Assembly: GCA_026545225.1 (NCBI GenBank)
Contig: CM048845.1
Span: 117,493,033 to 117,557,032 of the forward strand
Length of the DNA: 64,000 nucleotides
From: Cornus controversa
Lineage: Eukaryota > Streptophyta > Magnoliopsida > Cornales > Cornaceae
Reading direction: 5' to 3'
The position numbers and the translations under genes were made by a program. The stretch's first letter is position 1; every line of letters begins with the position of its first letter. The notes below the pieces were generated by a model that saw only the letters and a list, made by a program, of their open reading frames with translations, made no database searches and was not told where the DNA came from. This document shows positions 23,208 through 33,750 of this stretch, piece after piece.

Positions 23208-24534
23208 CATTGAAACACTGTGGTTTTGCACTTTGTATACTTGGTGGATATCATTCTTCACTGTAGTAGTGGTATCAGAGATGAGTCATATGAAGTTCAC
23301 TTGTGCTGGATGGAAACCTAGTAATCAATCGTGTTGAGGTGAGAGAGTCATGGGGATGTTCTTCAAATTCAGGGAACAGCACGAGTCTTTTCTGTTGTGG
23401 CAGCTTAATAGAAGTTCATGAACATGATCGGTACACAGTAAACCCTTTCATGGTAACATCAACTTGATTGATTATTTACTATTGGAAGAGCCTTGAATGT
23501 AGTAGTTCTTAACCTAAATGTTGGGGATGTTCGTAAGATTTTGGAATTAACTTATAGAAATCTGTAACGTCTGCCGGTGAATTTTCCTTTCTAATTCATG
23601 GATTGAAATTTTGATATTCATACACTTTGCTGGGAATGTCGACACCAGTGTGGTGGTCCTCTTTAATTCAATTACTTTTGTCATGCTAATTACAAACTTA
23701 ACCTTTGTCATTATTTATATAAAATGACCATATTCAAACTTGAATTCATGCTCCAAGTCTCTCGCACTTGCAATTAGATTTTTATAAAAAAATGCTTGAC
23801 GATCGTGCTAGTGGCTATGGCTGCATGTTTTGCTGCTCTATCAAGTTGTACATACTGTCAAGCATTCAGACAATTACACAGCAAGGTCAACTTTTGTGAT
23901 CATCCATGCAGTTTCTCAACAACTCTGCTTCTGTTTTTGGGTCCTCCTAACTGTAGAACATTGCTGCAAAATGCAACTACTTGTTACTGATAACTCCGAC
24001 ATCAGTAGCAAGGTTGAGAATATATGAAGCCACACAGCTACTTAAGAAGTAGAGGAAAGATTGTAGGGTTTGTGGGTTGGAAGGTTGGAATTTGCTTAAT
24101 TTTAACTGTTAAAGAGTTAAATGAATCTCGGTTTGGCTGATGAAAACAACTAGTATTTTAGGACTTCTAATGTATATAGTGACTTATAAATATATATTAT
24201 TTTTGACATTTAGTATACATGATATATTCAGTATCTATTATAGATACTGGTACAATAAAATTAGGGCATTAAATTATATAAGAAGAAAGTGTGAGATATA
24301 TAATTGTAATCGTCAAATTTCAGTGTCAAAATTTGTTGATAGAGTTATAATATTTGTTTGATTTTTGTGCCTTGGTCATTGGAGCCGAAGCGAGAAGTGT
24401 ATATATACCGAAAATTTGATGAGAACATCACTTAGTATAAGTATGTGAGCGAGAAGAGTATGTTTTGAATTTTGGTGAACTTAGGACATAGAAAATATGC
24501 TTTAAACTAAAAATCTTATTTTTCAAAAATCTAT
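23208..24534. other. 3' flank of the FG-GAP gene and intergenic DNA
   Basis: The first few hundred bases should be 3' UTR; no polyadenylation site can be fixed. The remainder is AT-rich. It contains one copy of a dispersed repeat (23700-23785) and no gene. Confidence 0.5.
23700..23785 (+). repeat. Dispersed 85-bp repeat, copy 1
   Basis: It starts ACCTTTGTCATTATTTATAT and is closely matched by 32558-32640 in the same orientation, about 8.9 kb away. Both continue with an ATTCATGCTC / ACTCATGCTC segment and end in ATTTTTATA / ATTTTATA. The family is unknown. Confidence 0.65.
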
Positions 24535-24535
24535 C

Positions 24536-24785
24536 GGTCTCCAATTTTTTATGATCGGTCCAACTTCTCTCGAAACTTTTGATTTTCAGCATGTCTGAGA
24601 AGTCCCACCAGTCTCCAATTTTTAGGATTGATCCAACTATACCGGTCCAACTTCTCTCTGGACTTTTGATTTTCAGCATGTCTGAGAAGTCCCACCAGTC
24701 CCCAATTTTTAAGACCGATCCAACTGTTCTCGGGACTTTCAATTTTCTACATGTCTGCAAAGTCCCACCAATTCCCAAAAAATAG
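24536..24785. repeat. Tandem repeat, three units of about 87 bp
   Basis: Units share GGTCCAACTTCTCTC and CATGTCTGAGAAGTCCCACC. The conserved ATGTCTG occurs at 24591, 24678 and 24751 (spacing 87 and 73). The minus-strand open frame across it reflects the repeat and is not taken as a gene. Confidence 0.85.
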
Positions 24786-26806
24786 GACTAGTCCGACTTC
24801 GCTAATATGTATAGTAATTTTCATATTAATCCAAATTTGTTTTCTAATTAACCAAAACTTCTCAAAAACATTCCTTAGGGTTTTTAAATATGTTTTTCAA
24901 GTATATTTTTGGAGCTAAAAGAGAGATTTATGAGAGAAAATTATTGTTGATTTTTCTGATTATATTTTTGAGAGCACACACACACGGAGAGTTTAAATTG
25001 CGATGCTCTTCTTCATTTAATCAACAGGATTCTCAAAGATATCATCAGTCTACACAATTTGATCAGAGCAGCATTGTTGATTTCTTAATACTAGTTGTTT
25101 CTATCTGAAGAGGAAGGAGAAATGATCCCTACAAGGGGACAAAATATTTGCGGAGTATTTATGTTTTTTCAATTACCCTTCTGAAAGAAATATGATGTAG
25201 CCAGAAGTCTGCAACAATTGAACGTGAAGTCATAAGAGTAAGCCTGAAACGTTCTGCATCAAGTTCTTGTCAGAATGGAATGGATGTGAGTTTGGGATAG
25301 AGTCTGTGTACTTTGCTTCAAGATAGTGGATTGGTTTCTCGATAAAAGTTTGCCTCACTCTGTGATTTTTTTTCCTTCCTATTTTAGGGTTTTCACGTAA
25401 AATTACTGATGTCATCTTTAACTTTCCTTAATTTTTTTTCCTATTCTTGAGAGAGAGTCTTTGTGATTGGTTTGTATGCTTAATTATTAATTGTTGTGGG
25501 TAATTAATCAATTATAAAATTAGGCAAGAAGACCTATTTATCCCCTCTAGGTTTAAAGATTAACATCTCACACTGAATTAACTGAATCATTTTCGTACCG
25601 CGTAACTTACATAAAAAGTGACAACTTAATAGAAATTTAAAATTTAACAAATCTTTAAAATACAAAAAATTATGATGCAGAAGGAAGCATGTGCGAATTA
25701 AAAATTCCCTTCTCCTTGTAATTACTTTTTTTTTTTTAGATTAATAGAAACTTTTTCAAGTTCTATTTATTTTTATATTTTTTTCTAAGATTTTTTGTAA
25801 ATTTTAAATTATCTAGATACATCAATATTTTTTATATCTTTTAGATATCTTTAGATACTTATTAAACTGAGCATTCATAATACAAACTATACAAAAAAAA
25901 AAAAATTATTTATAATAAAAGATTTTCAATTACGAGCATCACCCGTTCTTTAATACTAGTAATATATAATATAGTATATATAATATTTATAAATTATTAA
26001 AATATTTTTTATAGTTGTTTTTTATTTTCTTCTTCGCTCTCTATTTTGTTTCTCTGTATTACTTTTTTTTTAATAAAAAAACAAATAACTAATTTTCTTC
26101 TCTCTTTTTTTTTATTATATCTTATTTTTCTTCACTACCTTCTCTTTTTGTTTTTTCCTAAACATTATTTGCTAGTCTCATTTGACATTAATTTTTTTTA
26201 ACAAAAAATTATATCTTTAACAGATTAAGATATCATATCGAATATTCGATTAATAATAAATCAGATATGAATTCAATTATAAATAATCTCTGGAATTATT
26301 AGATCAGATGAGGTATAACTCTTATTCAATTTAAATCGAATCAAACCTTTTCTGGTATGAATCCAACCCGTGTTTAGAGACCTACTCATGCGTGCCTCTA
26401 TTATATCAATTTCTTTTATTTTTTATTTTGAGGTAAGATATACGAATAAACACATTCTGATAGCAATTTTAAGATGGGATTATTTGTTTAAGGTACATGC
26501 ATGCTTATTCCTTGATTGGCCATCATTATCATCAAGCAATAAATCAATCTCATATCGGAGAAAGTATACCATATTTCAAGATACTGACCACCAATGAGTT
26601 ACTTGTACGATGGACCAGCTCTATTTCTAGATTTAATTTTTGAAAAGGTAAAACAAAATTATTGTTTGTAATGATTTTTTTTTTCCCGGAAAGTAAAACA
26701 ATTATACATGTGTAAGTACCAAGTATATGCATGGAATAGGCCCATTGGCCGAACAAAAGGTCACTGGCCCAACATGGATTGGACAAGCTCATTTAAATCA
26801 AACTTA
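24786..26806. other. AT-rich intergenic DNA with a possible Helitron end
   Basis: Largely A/T-rich with no coding-like ORF. Near 25959 the sequence CACCCGTTCTTTAATACTAG followed by T resembles a Helitron 3' terminus on the plus strand, but the hairpin is weak and no partner 5' end was recognised. Confidence 0.35.
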
Positions 26807-26814
26807 TATACAAG

Positions 26815-27428
26815 TAGGATTGTAACTCGGGCGAGTTAGAGGTATAATTCGGGTTCAATCCTACATATGAAATATTCAACTTTAACTCAATCTTAACCTT
26901 ACTTTCAACTCTAACTACTCAACCCTAGCCCAACCTATCCTTAAATTTTTAAACTCGGGTTTTCAACTCAGGTTGAGATTTCAGGTTATTTATATCACCA
27001 ATCTCTATGTTGAAAATTTAAAGTGATCTTTAATAAGTTTCACATTAGATTACTCTTAAACACACACAAAATTAAGAACTTAAATACAAATTTCTAAAAA
27101 ATTACAAACAAATTTTTAGGAAATTAATTATCCAAAGTGTTAACATATAATAAATTAATATTTAAATAAAGGAAGTTGAAAAGAAAAAGGTTATCATAAT
27201 TTAAATATTATATAGAATATATTTAAAATAAAAAATATGGATAAAAATAATATTACAATTCGGGTTCGAATTGGACTCGAGTTGTTGTCACATCAACCCA
27301 AGCTTAATCCTAATTAAGTTCGGATTAAGATTTTTCAACTCAAGCTCAACCCTAATTGTAAAAATAGTTGCCCAAGCCCGTAAAAAATCAGGCTGGGCTT
27401 GGGTTGCCCAACCCAAGTTGCACTCCTA
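26815..27428. mobile_element. hAT-type MITE, 614 bp (family A, copy 1)
   Basis: Inverted ends are TAGGATTGTAACTCGGG and, reverse-complemented, TAGGAGTGCAACTTGGG. The element is flanked by 8-bp direct repeats TATACAAG (26807-26814) and TATATAAG (27429-27436), the hAT signature length. It is non-coding and AT-rich with CCCAACC/GGGTTGG motifs near both ends. A second full copy lies inverted at 43753-44367, and a terminal fragment at 54181-54290. Confidence 0.75.
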
Positions 27429-27625
27429 TATATAAGTTGAACAAGTGCACGGTATAACCGGAGGAACCAAAATTTTTTTCTTAGTAATGATTAGTATTAA
27501 TTAGTTGTTGCATAACTCCTCTAGGAAAAAGTATATAGAAGGTTATTTTGTCATATGATACCTCCTCCAATGTAAGAGCATCAACATTGGCATCTTTGAA
27601 ATGGACTCTCCAGAATTGTTACGTC

Positions 27626-27709
27626 ACAAATCTGGAGAGTCATGTCAACGTTTTAGAGATCCATGTCACAAATCTGGAGAGTCATGTCAACGTTTTAGAG
27701 ATCCATGTC
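27626..27709 (+). repeat. Exact 42-bp tandem duplication
   Basis: The unit starting ACAAATCTGGAGAGTC and ending GATCCATGTC occurs twice head to tail without mismatch, near the left end of the TIR element. Confidence 0.95.
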
Positions 27710-28068
27710 AGAGTTTGGAATTTTCAGATTTTAGCTAATGGAGGCTTCACATTGGACTCCAAATTTTCACTAGTAAAAAATAATAATATTTTAATATTTT
27801 TTTTATTTTTTATTTTATTAAAACTTAATTTTTTTTAAGTTTTGTTTTATTTTTTCCTAACGGCTATATTTCTCATCTTATATAAACACTTATTTGCTCA
27901 TTTATAAAATTATAGATTTCATTTTAGTAAAATATCATTCGACATCTCATTCAATTTCAAAATTCCAATGGTTTTGTCATCACAATCTTATTATTCAACC
28001 AATACAACATAAGTTTAATGGTGACGGGAGTTGATGAATTTATAGAGGTAAAAAAAGAAGAAAAAAGC

Positions 28069-28107
<39 letters not shown>

Positions 28108-28129
28108 GAATTTATTTTATTTTTTTGGA

Positions 28130-28190
28130 CAATATAGTCATTTTAGGCACTGTTTGTCTAACCCAAACAGTGCATAAAACGACTATATTG
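28130..28190. repeat. 27-bp-arm hairpin inside the TIR element
   Basis: The left arm CAATATAGTC...CACTGTTTG (28130-28156) pairs with CAAACAGTG...GACTATATTG (28164-28190) around a 7-base loop, with two mismatches. A second hairpin lies at 28401-28434 (AGCAATCGTGGG / CCCACGATTGCT). Confidence 0.85.
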
Positions 28191-28527
28191 CAGTGTAATA
28201 TTTTTATTAAAAAAAGGCGTGGAAAAGTAAAAAAAATCAAAAAAATCAATTTCTGGCAGCCAAATAGGACCTTAGGCCTTGCCCAACAGCCATGTGACCA
28301 TTGGGAGCCACGCAGCATGACACGTTTTTTATTTTTTAAATCCACTAATCGAAACATCGTCGTTTCATTTAGTAAATACTTTTTAAAAAAAATAGGGCTC
28401 AGCAATCGTGGGGCCACACAAGCCCACGATTGCTTAACGAAGCCTGCTTTTTAAATGAAACCATTGTGGGCTCTTTTGGATGATTGCTTTGCCAAACCCA
28501 AGTGCAAAGCTAATGTACATGCTCTAA

Positions 28528-29304
28528 GCTTTTCATTATTTTTGATAATAGAGAAATGGACAATTTTCAAGAAAAATGGAGAGCTTACATTGAAAGGGTA
28601 CCACATGACAAAATACCTCTGATATTGTATACTTTCTCCTACAATTTAGAGATGATTGTCTCTATTTGTAGTTAGTTTATTTTTCGAAGATAAAGCAACA
28701 CCCTTTTTAACTTTTTTTTTTTTTTAAAAAAAAAACTACTATAAGTGCTTTTAAATCTTGAGAAAATGACTTTTTTCTAAAGCAAACTAGTTCTTTTACA
28801 TTAGCTTCATGGTTGATACTCCTTTAATTGAATTCTTCATGCAAAGTTAATAGGTTTGGTATTTGCACATTAATAGGAATGTTTTTGCACTTAACTCTAT
28901 AATTAAATTAGAAGAATATTAATTTTAATCTTGTTTTGGTGTAAGAATAGATTCGAATGCTTGCCACGACTCATTCTGCCCATTTTGCACACTCTCCTCT
29001 TAGTACTCACGGTTCAAAATTTTTAAATTTCAAAAAAATAGATATCTTATATAGTTAATTGCAATTTGTACTCTTCTTTAATTTGTCCCTACAGAATGTA
29101 TTTACCATTTTTATTTTTTACAAAAATGAAGAGAAGGGCTTGGAATAATTGCATCCAAATCAGAACATATATTCAAATGAAGAAATCATTCATCATAGAG
29201 AGAGAGAGAGAGGAGGGGGGAGGGGGGAATTATTTAATGAAGCACTTTATTAATTTAAATATTTAATAATATATTGTATTCGATTGATTAAATTAAGGTA
29301 GAGC
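28528..29304. other. Intergenic DNA, no gene seen
   Basis: A/T-rich with poly-T/poly-A around 28708-28735 and a GA-rich tract at 29197-29226. It lies downstream of the broken cysteine-rich peptide gene. Confidence 0.5.
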
Positions 29305-29701
29305 TTAATTTGGGCAAGGAAAATGACATTGACAAAGCCTAAGATCTCCGATTTCAAAACAAGTTCCAGTGCCACCACCATAAGTGTTCTTGCAGCGAGC
29401 AGCACATCCATAGACATGCTGTATCGCAACTAGTTATTATACCCTTACGTTGCGTAAGGCACCTATAACCACAACTAGCCTCACACGCACCAAAATATTC
29501 AACACATTTACAATTCCCTTCCACCATTGTCATCGCAACAACTGCATCAATCAATCAATCAATCAAAAAAAAATATATATATATATATATATTTTGTATC
29601 AGAGATACATAGTCTAATTAGGAAATTTGGAAGAAAAATATATTACCAGCAGCAAATGCGAGGGCTGCTTAGAGAATGTAGAATTTGGTGAGCTTAGCCA
29701 T
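29305..29701 (-). pseudogene. Broken small secreted cysteine-rich peptide gene
   Basis: On the minus strand a short first exon (29701-29647) starts MAKLTKFYIL and has hydrophobic, alanine-rich residues like a signal peptide. It ends at a GT donor. A second exon opens after a CAG acceptor at 29541. This two-exon layout, with the intron splitting the signal peptide from a cysteine-rich mature part, is typical of plant defensin-like and related small secreted peptides. The second exon is dense in cysteines in C-x-C and C-x3-C spacings down to about 29305. The reading frame carries about two breaks, so it is unlikely to make the ancestral product. The exact peptide family is not recognised. Confidence 0.5.
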
Positions 29702-30414
29702 TTGATTGCTTCTGCTTCATGCATGTATGAACCTAATATATTTATATGAAGAGTGTAGGGGTCCTTAATTGCTACTAGTAATTGTAAGTAATAAATATGC
29801 TAGGTAACACAATTGCGAGGGAACAATTGTGAGGGATCCAGAGTAGATCTGGACCAGAGGGGGGAACAAATTGAGTTAATTAATGGAGAAGATACTGAAG
29901 ATAGGTGTGCCTCGTCACTTGCAACAGAGCTCTATAAATATCTTTATTTATAGGGGGCTAATGGTTTCAGACCATCCTTGGTGGATTAGAGATGGGTTGA
30001 CCCGATCCTTGGAGAGGGTACTTGATTTATGAATACCCTAAGCACCTAAGATGTCACCTCCCTCATTTCCGTTCCTTGCTTCTATAATCTAAGTCTCTAA
30101 CTTCTCTTCCGCATTGAATGCCTTCAGTCACACTTTAGCGGTGGTAGTTAATTGCATTAATTACCCTTCTCCAGAGCATTAATGGTGATGGTAAGAGTCT
30201 CTGTTGTGGCAAAGCGTTGCTTACTGTTCCATTAACTAAGCCATTTGATTTAGTTAGCTTTCCCTATTGTCCATCCTCTAATCCAAAACCCTCCAGAGTA
30301 TCCCATTAGAGATTTTGTCGTACAATTGCAAGGGGTGGGACCTACCAATCTCTCCATTGCTGTGCTGCGAGGACTGCTGTTCTTTTGGGGTATGTGCCTG
30401 TTTATTTAAAATTA
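29702..30414. other. Intergenic DNA, possible LTR-type remnant
   Basis: From about 29800 the sequence is less AT-rich and structured, with ACAATTGCGAGGGAACAATT near its edge and a TATA-like TATAAATATC at 29933. It could be part of an old LTR running into the minisatellite at 30415, but no ends or target duplication could be defined. Confidence 0.25.
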
Positions 30415-30630
30415 AGGCTTGAGGGATGGTGCTCGAGGAATAGATATTAAAGTTTGAGTGATAATGCTCGAGGAGTAGATCTTTGAGGCTTATGCGATAG
30501 TGCTCGAGGAGTAGGTCTCGAGGCTTGAGTGATAGTGTTCGAGGGGTAAGTCTCGAGGCTTGAATGATAATGCTCGAGGGGTGGGCTTCGAAGCTTAAAT
30601 GATAGTGCTTGAAGGCTACATCTCGAGGTT
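30415..30630. repeat. 35-bp minisatellite, about six copies
   Basis: Units of the form GAGGCTTGAGTGATAGTGCT followed by CGAGGAGTAGGTCTC repeat, with conserved starts at 30485, 30520, 30555 and 30590 (exact 35-bp period). Copies differ at several bases. The minus-strand open frame through it is a by-product. Confidence 0.9.
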
Positions 30631-30875
30631 CTATCATCCTTTTGGTGTGGATTTTTCTACCTGTGGTGTGGTTGTCATGAAGGCATTGGTTGACCTCTAT
30701 TTTTGAATCTGGACCACAAAGAGAGAGAGAATTATTAATTAATGGGTATTTATTATCCTGAATATTAATAGAAACAATTTATGAGAAAAGAGTAATAATT
30801 GTGTGTATTTATTATTATCTGTGTCTTTGACAGATTTCGAAAATTTGGAGTGGATTACGACGGCTGGACCATATG

Positions 30876-31606
30876 TATGGGTGGCAATTCGTGTTCCCGT
30901 GTCGTGTTCGTGTCGTGTCGATCTATAAGTATTATACTAAACAGCTCAACCCTAACCCGACCCATTTAATAATCGTGTCAGAGACCCTCAACACTAACCC
31001 AACCCGTTTATTAAACGTGTTAGTCGTGTCGACCCGTGTAACCCGTTTAATAAACATTGGCACGACTAATTCAATAACTTTTTTAATCCGTTTAACTTAT
31101 ATCATATGAGTTTCTCTACCCCTAAAAATCTCTCTGAAGATCATATAAAAAATAAAGTACATATCAATACATAAGTCCTAAAATCAAACTATATTATAAA
31201 TTTTGTATCTATATATAAACTCTTTTAAGGTGATTCAACAACTTGGAAGACACCATAATAATCTCATCCTTGCGTTTTATGGTTACATCAGTCCTATAAA
31301 CAAACAAACAGATTACAAATAATTACAATAGAAAACCATGTATATATGAATAACTTGTGTCCTATATAACTATGTATATATAAGTTTATATAAAACCATA
31401 ATATATGAATAACTCATGTTATAATCATGTTGTAATCGTGTCGTAATCGTGTCACGGGTTAGACAGCTTAAACCCAAACCCAACCCAATTTTTGCGTGTC
31501 GTGTTCGTGTCGACCCATTTATTAAACGTGTCGGCTTACCTCAAACCCAAACCCGCTTAATTCGTGTCGATTTCGAGTCGTGTTGTGTCCAATTTTGCCA
31601 CCCCTA
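30876..31606. mobile_element. hAT-type MITE, 731 bp (family B)
   Basis: Ends are TATGGGTGGCAATTCGTG and, reverse-complemented, TAGGGGTGGCAAAATTGG. They are flanked by a perfect 8-bp duplication, ACCATATG (30868-30875 and 31607-31614). Both arms are rich in CGTGTCG motifs and the centre is AT-rich and non-coding. Confidence 0.8.
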
Positions 31607-31614
31607 ACCATATG

Positions 31615-33053
31615 AATCTTTGTTACAATTTTCCGTTAAATTACAAACTTCTTTATGATTTGTTACATGACTTCTCGTTTGGACAGCTTGTATATTAATT
31701 TAGTGTACCATACTAGGCTACCACAAATATGAATAAATTACTTGATCGTATTGTATGACAGAAATAGTGATTACATAGTTTGAATTCAATAATTTTTGGA
31801 ACAAAACTATGCGAGTGAAAAATGATGTCATCATCAATGTAATAATGTCAGAATGACATCATCTCGAATCACATACAGAGGAATTCGGAGAGAGCTCCAC
31901 ATAATCTCTTATTTTGTTAGGTAGAAAATGTGATAACGAAACATTTAAGTAGGGCTAGACTTTAGTGCATGTTGGATTGTTTTAGTACATGAAATTTTTG
32001 GGACAGAACTGAATTCAACACCCCAAATGAATCATTGATCCTCATTAATCCACTCGTTTTTGTCATACTTCTACGTCAAGCCCATTTGGAGCAACATTCA
32101 AATAAAATGCCATTTTCGTATTCTACCTTAGCCGTCGAAGGCTGTTCACCACCACCGAAAACGAAGCAACAAGGCTACAAAGCTTGGGGTTACTGGCCAC
32201 GCTTTACAACGAGACAAATTTCAGAACCCTCAGGGAAATTCAATCCTCTTCCTCTCCGTTCTTCACAGAACACTGTGCAATCGATCCCTTAAAGAGGCTC
32301 ATGGCAACTGCTCTTTCGGCCGTTGGTGTTCAACGGCTATTTTTAAAATTTTTGACTTAGCAGGCTTTTGGGCTCGTTCCGTACTTGGGCCTTGTCCTTA
32401 GTTATCCCAGTCAGTGTGATAGTTTACACTTTACACCTTTTCGGCCTGCCCTTAGTCTGATGCTTAGACCTGCTTTTCATTGCCCTGTTGGGCCTTGTAA
32501 TTGTTTACAATCTATACTATAACATTTACATTTCGGAAAAAAAAAAGTACAAAACCTTTGTCATTATTTATATAAAATGAGTGTCTTCGAACTTCAACTC
32601 ATGCTCTCACACTTGGCCAACTGGATTTTATAACTATACCAAACAATAGTAAATGTTTGGGAATAAATCAGAAATTAAAAACATAAAGCAAGAAAAACAA
32701 TCACATAAGACACAAATTTACATTGTTTGGCAAAAAAAACTTTGTCTACATCTATGGAGGGCACCACAAATTTCACTATTCACAATGATGGGAGTTTATG
32801 ATGGAGAACTCTTTGAAAAGTCTCTCTACAACCAATACCAAACCCTAAATGTCTTAATATATAGGAAGTATTCTAAAATTGGATTCAAAATCCCCCATCG
32901 GGGTCCGCAAAGTGACAATCTGTAATTCAAGCAGAAAAGGCTAAATTCAATACTTCAAATTTTAAAAAACAAAAACGCAGAAACAAAATGTCATCGTCAA
33001 GCCCAAAACACCATGGTTGAAGGAGTATTAAGTACCTAAGGGATACCGAAAAT
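31615..33053. other. Intergenic DNA with a coding-like patch at about 32090-32350
   Basis: The 32090-32350 patch is GC-richer than its surroundings and open in more than one forward frame (one starts at 32035), suggesting a captured exon or retrocopy fragment that I cannot identify. 32558-32640 is the second copy of the dispersed repeat seen at 23700. The rest has no recognised feature. Confidence 0.4.
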
Positions 33054-33693
33054 ATAGTATATAGAATCCCCAGGTCCCCTTGTGTCTTAGGAGTTGGCTT
33101 GTGTGGCCAATCCTTAGGTCCAAAGTTCGAGGATTGGTAGAAGCTTTCCTACAGTTAATAGAATAAGCTGACTGAGTCCATGAAGGAGACTCCTTTCTTA
33201 ATTGCTAACACATGCAACACTGGCAATTTTGTTGTTTAACACAGATTGATCTTCACAAGCTAGCACACAAATTTGCACCTTTATAAAGTACGCAGTTGCA
33301 TTCTCAAGCTGTTGGCTATATATATTTTCACACACCAGCTATATATATATGAACCAAAGTTTAAGCAAAGTAACCCTAAGTTACTCAGCTGCTGCTTTAG
33401 AACATGAACCAGCTAGCTCATCAACCAGACAAGGGGACCACATTAATTATGCCAACAATCACAGTTATAGTGGTGGTTCAGTAGATAAGTCACAAGTTTA
33501 CATAGTGCTTCAGTAGATTCCTACATTTTTAGGCTCACCCTACAAGCTTAGCTGAAAATGCTATCCACCCAATGTACCTTAATAACATACCAAACCCTAA
33601 TAGTCCATGAGTAAGTACTCTTTGGCTCTGTCATGGTGTTTTCAAGAAAGAGTCACTATCCTCTAAAGTAAAGCACACATATAGTAAGGCAGT

Positions 33694-33750
33694 GGATAAT
33701 CCAAATCACTCACGGGTGACCGTGTCACTTGTGAGTGATCCGGACTATCC
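33694..33750. repeat. Compact near-perfect hairpin, 27-bp arms
   Basis: GGATAATCCAAATCACTCAC...GTGAC pairs with GTCAC...GTGAGTGATCCGGACTATCC around a 3-base loop (CGT), with only a few mismatches. It could be a deletion-reduced foldback element or a small-RNA-type precursor. Confidence 0.75.

Larger units (their letters stand above)
27576..28524. mobile_element. TIR element, 949 bp, TAA target duplication (PIF/Harbinger-like)
   Basis: Inverted ends are GAGCATCAACATTGGC and, reverse-complemented, GAGCATGTACATTAGC, flanked by TAA on both sides (27573-27575 and 28525-28527), as for PIF/Harbinger MITEs. It has no coding capacity. It contains a 42-bp tandem duplication, an AT microsatellite (28073-28104) and two strong internal hairpins. 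Confidence 0.6.

Noticed and set aside
24428-24778. 116-aa minus-strand ORF with repeated GDWWDFSDMLKIKS
   Set aside because: The repeats come from the 87-bp DNA tandem repeat. No homologous protein family is known to me.
30278-30637. 119-aa minus-strand ORF
   Set aside because: It reads through the 35-bp minisatellite; the apparent protein repeats come from the DNA repeat.
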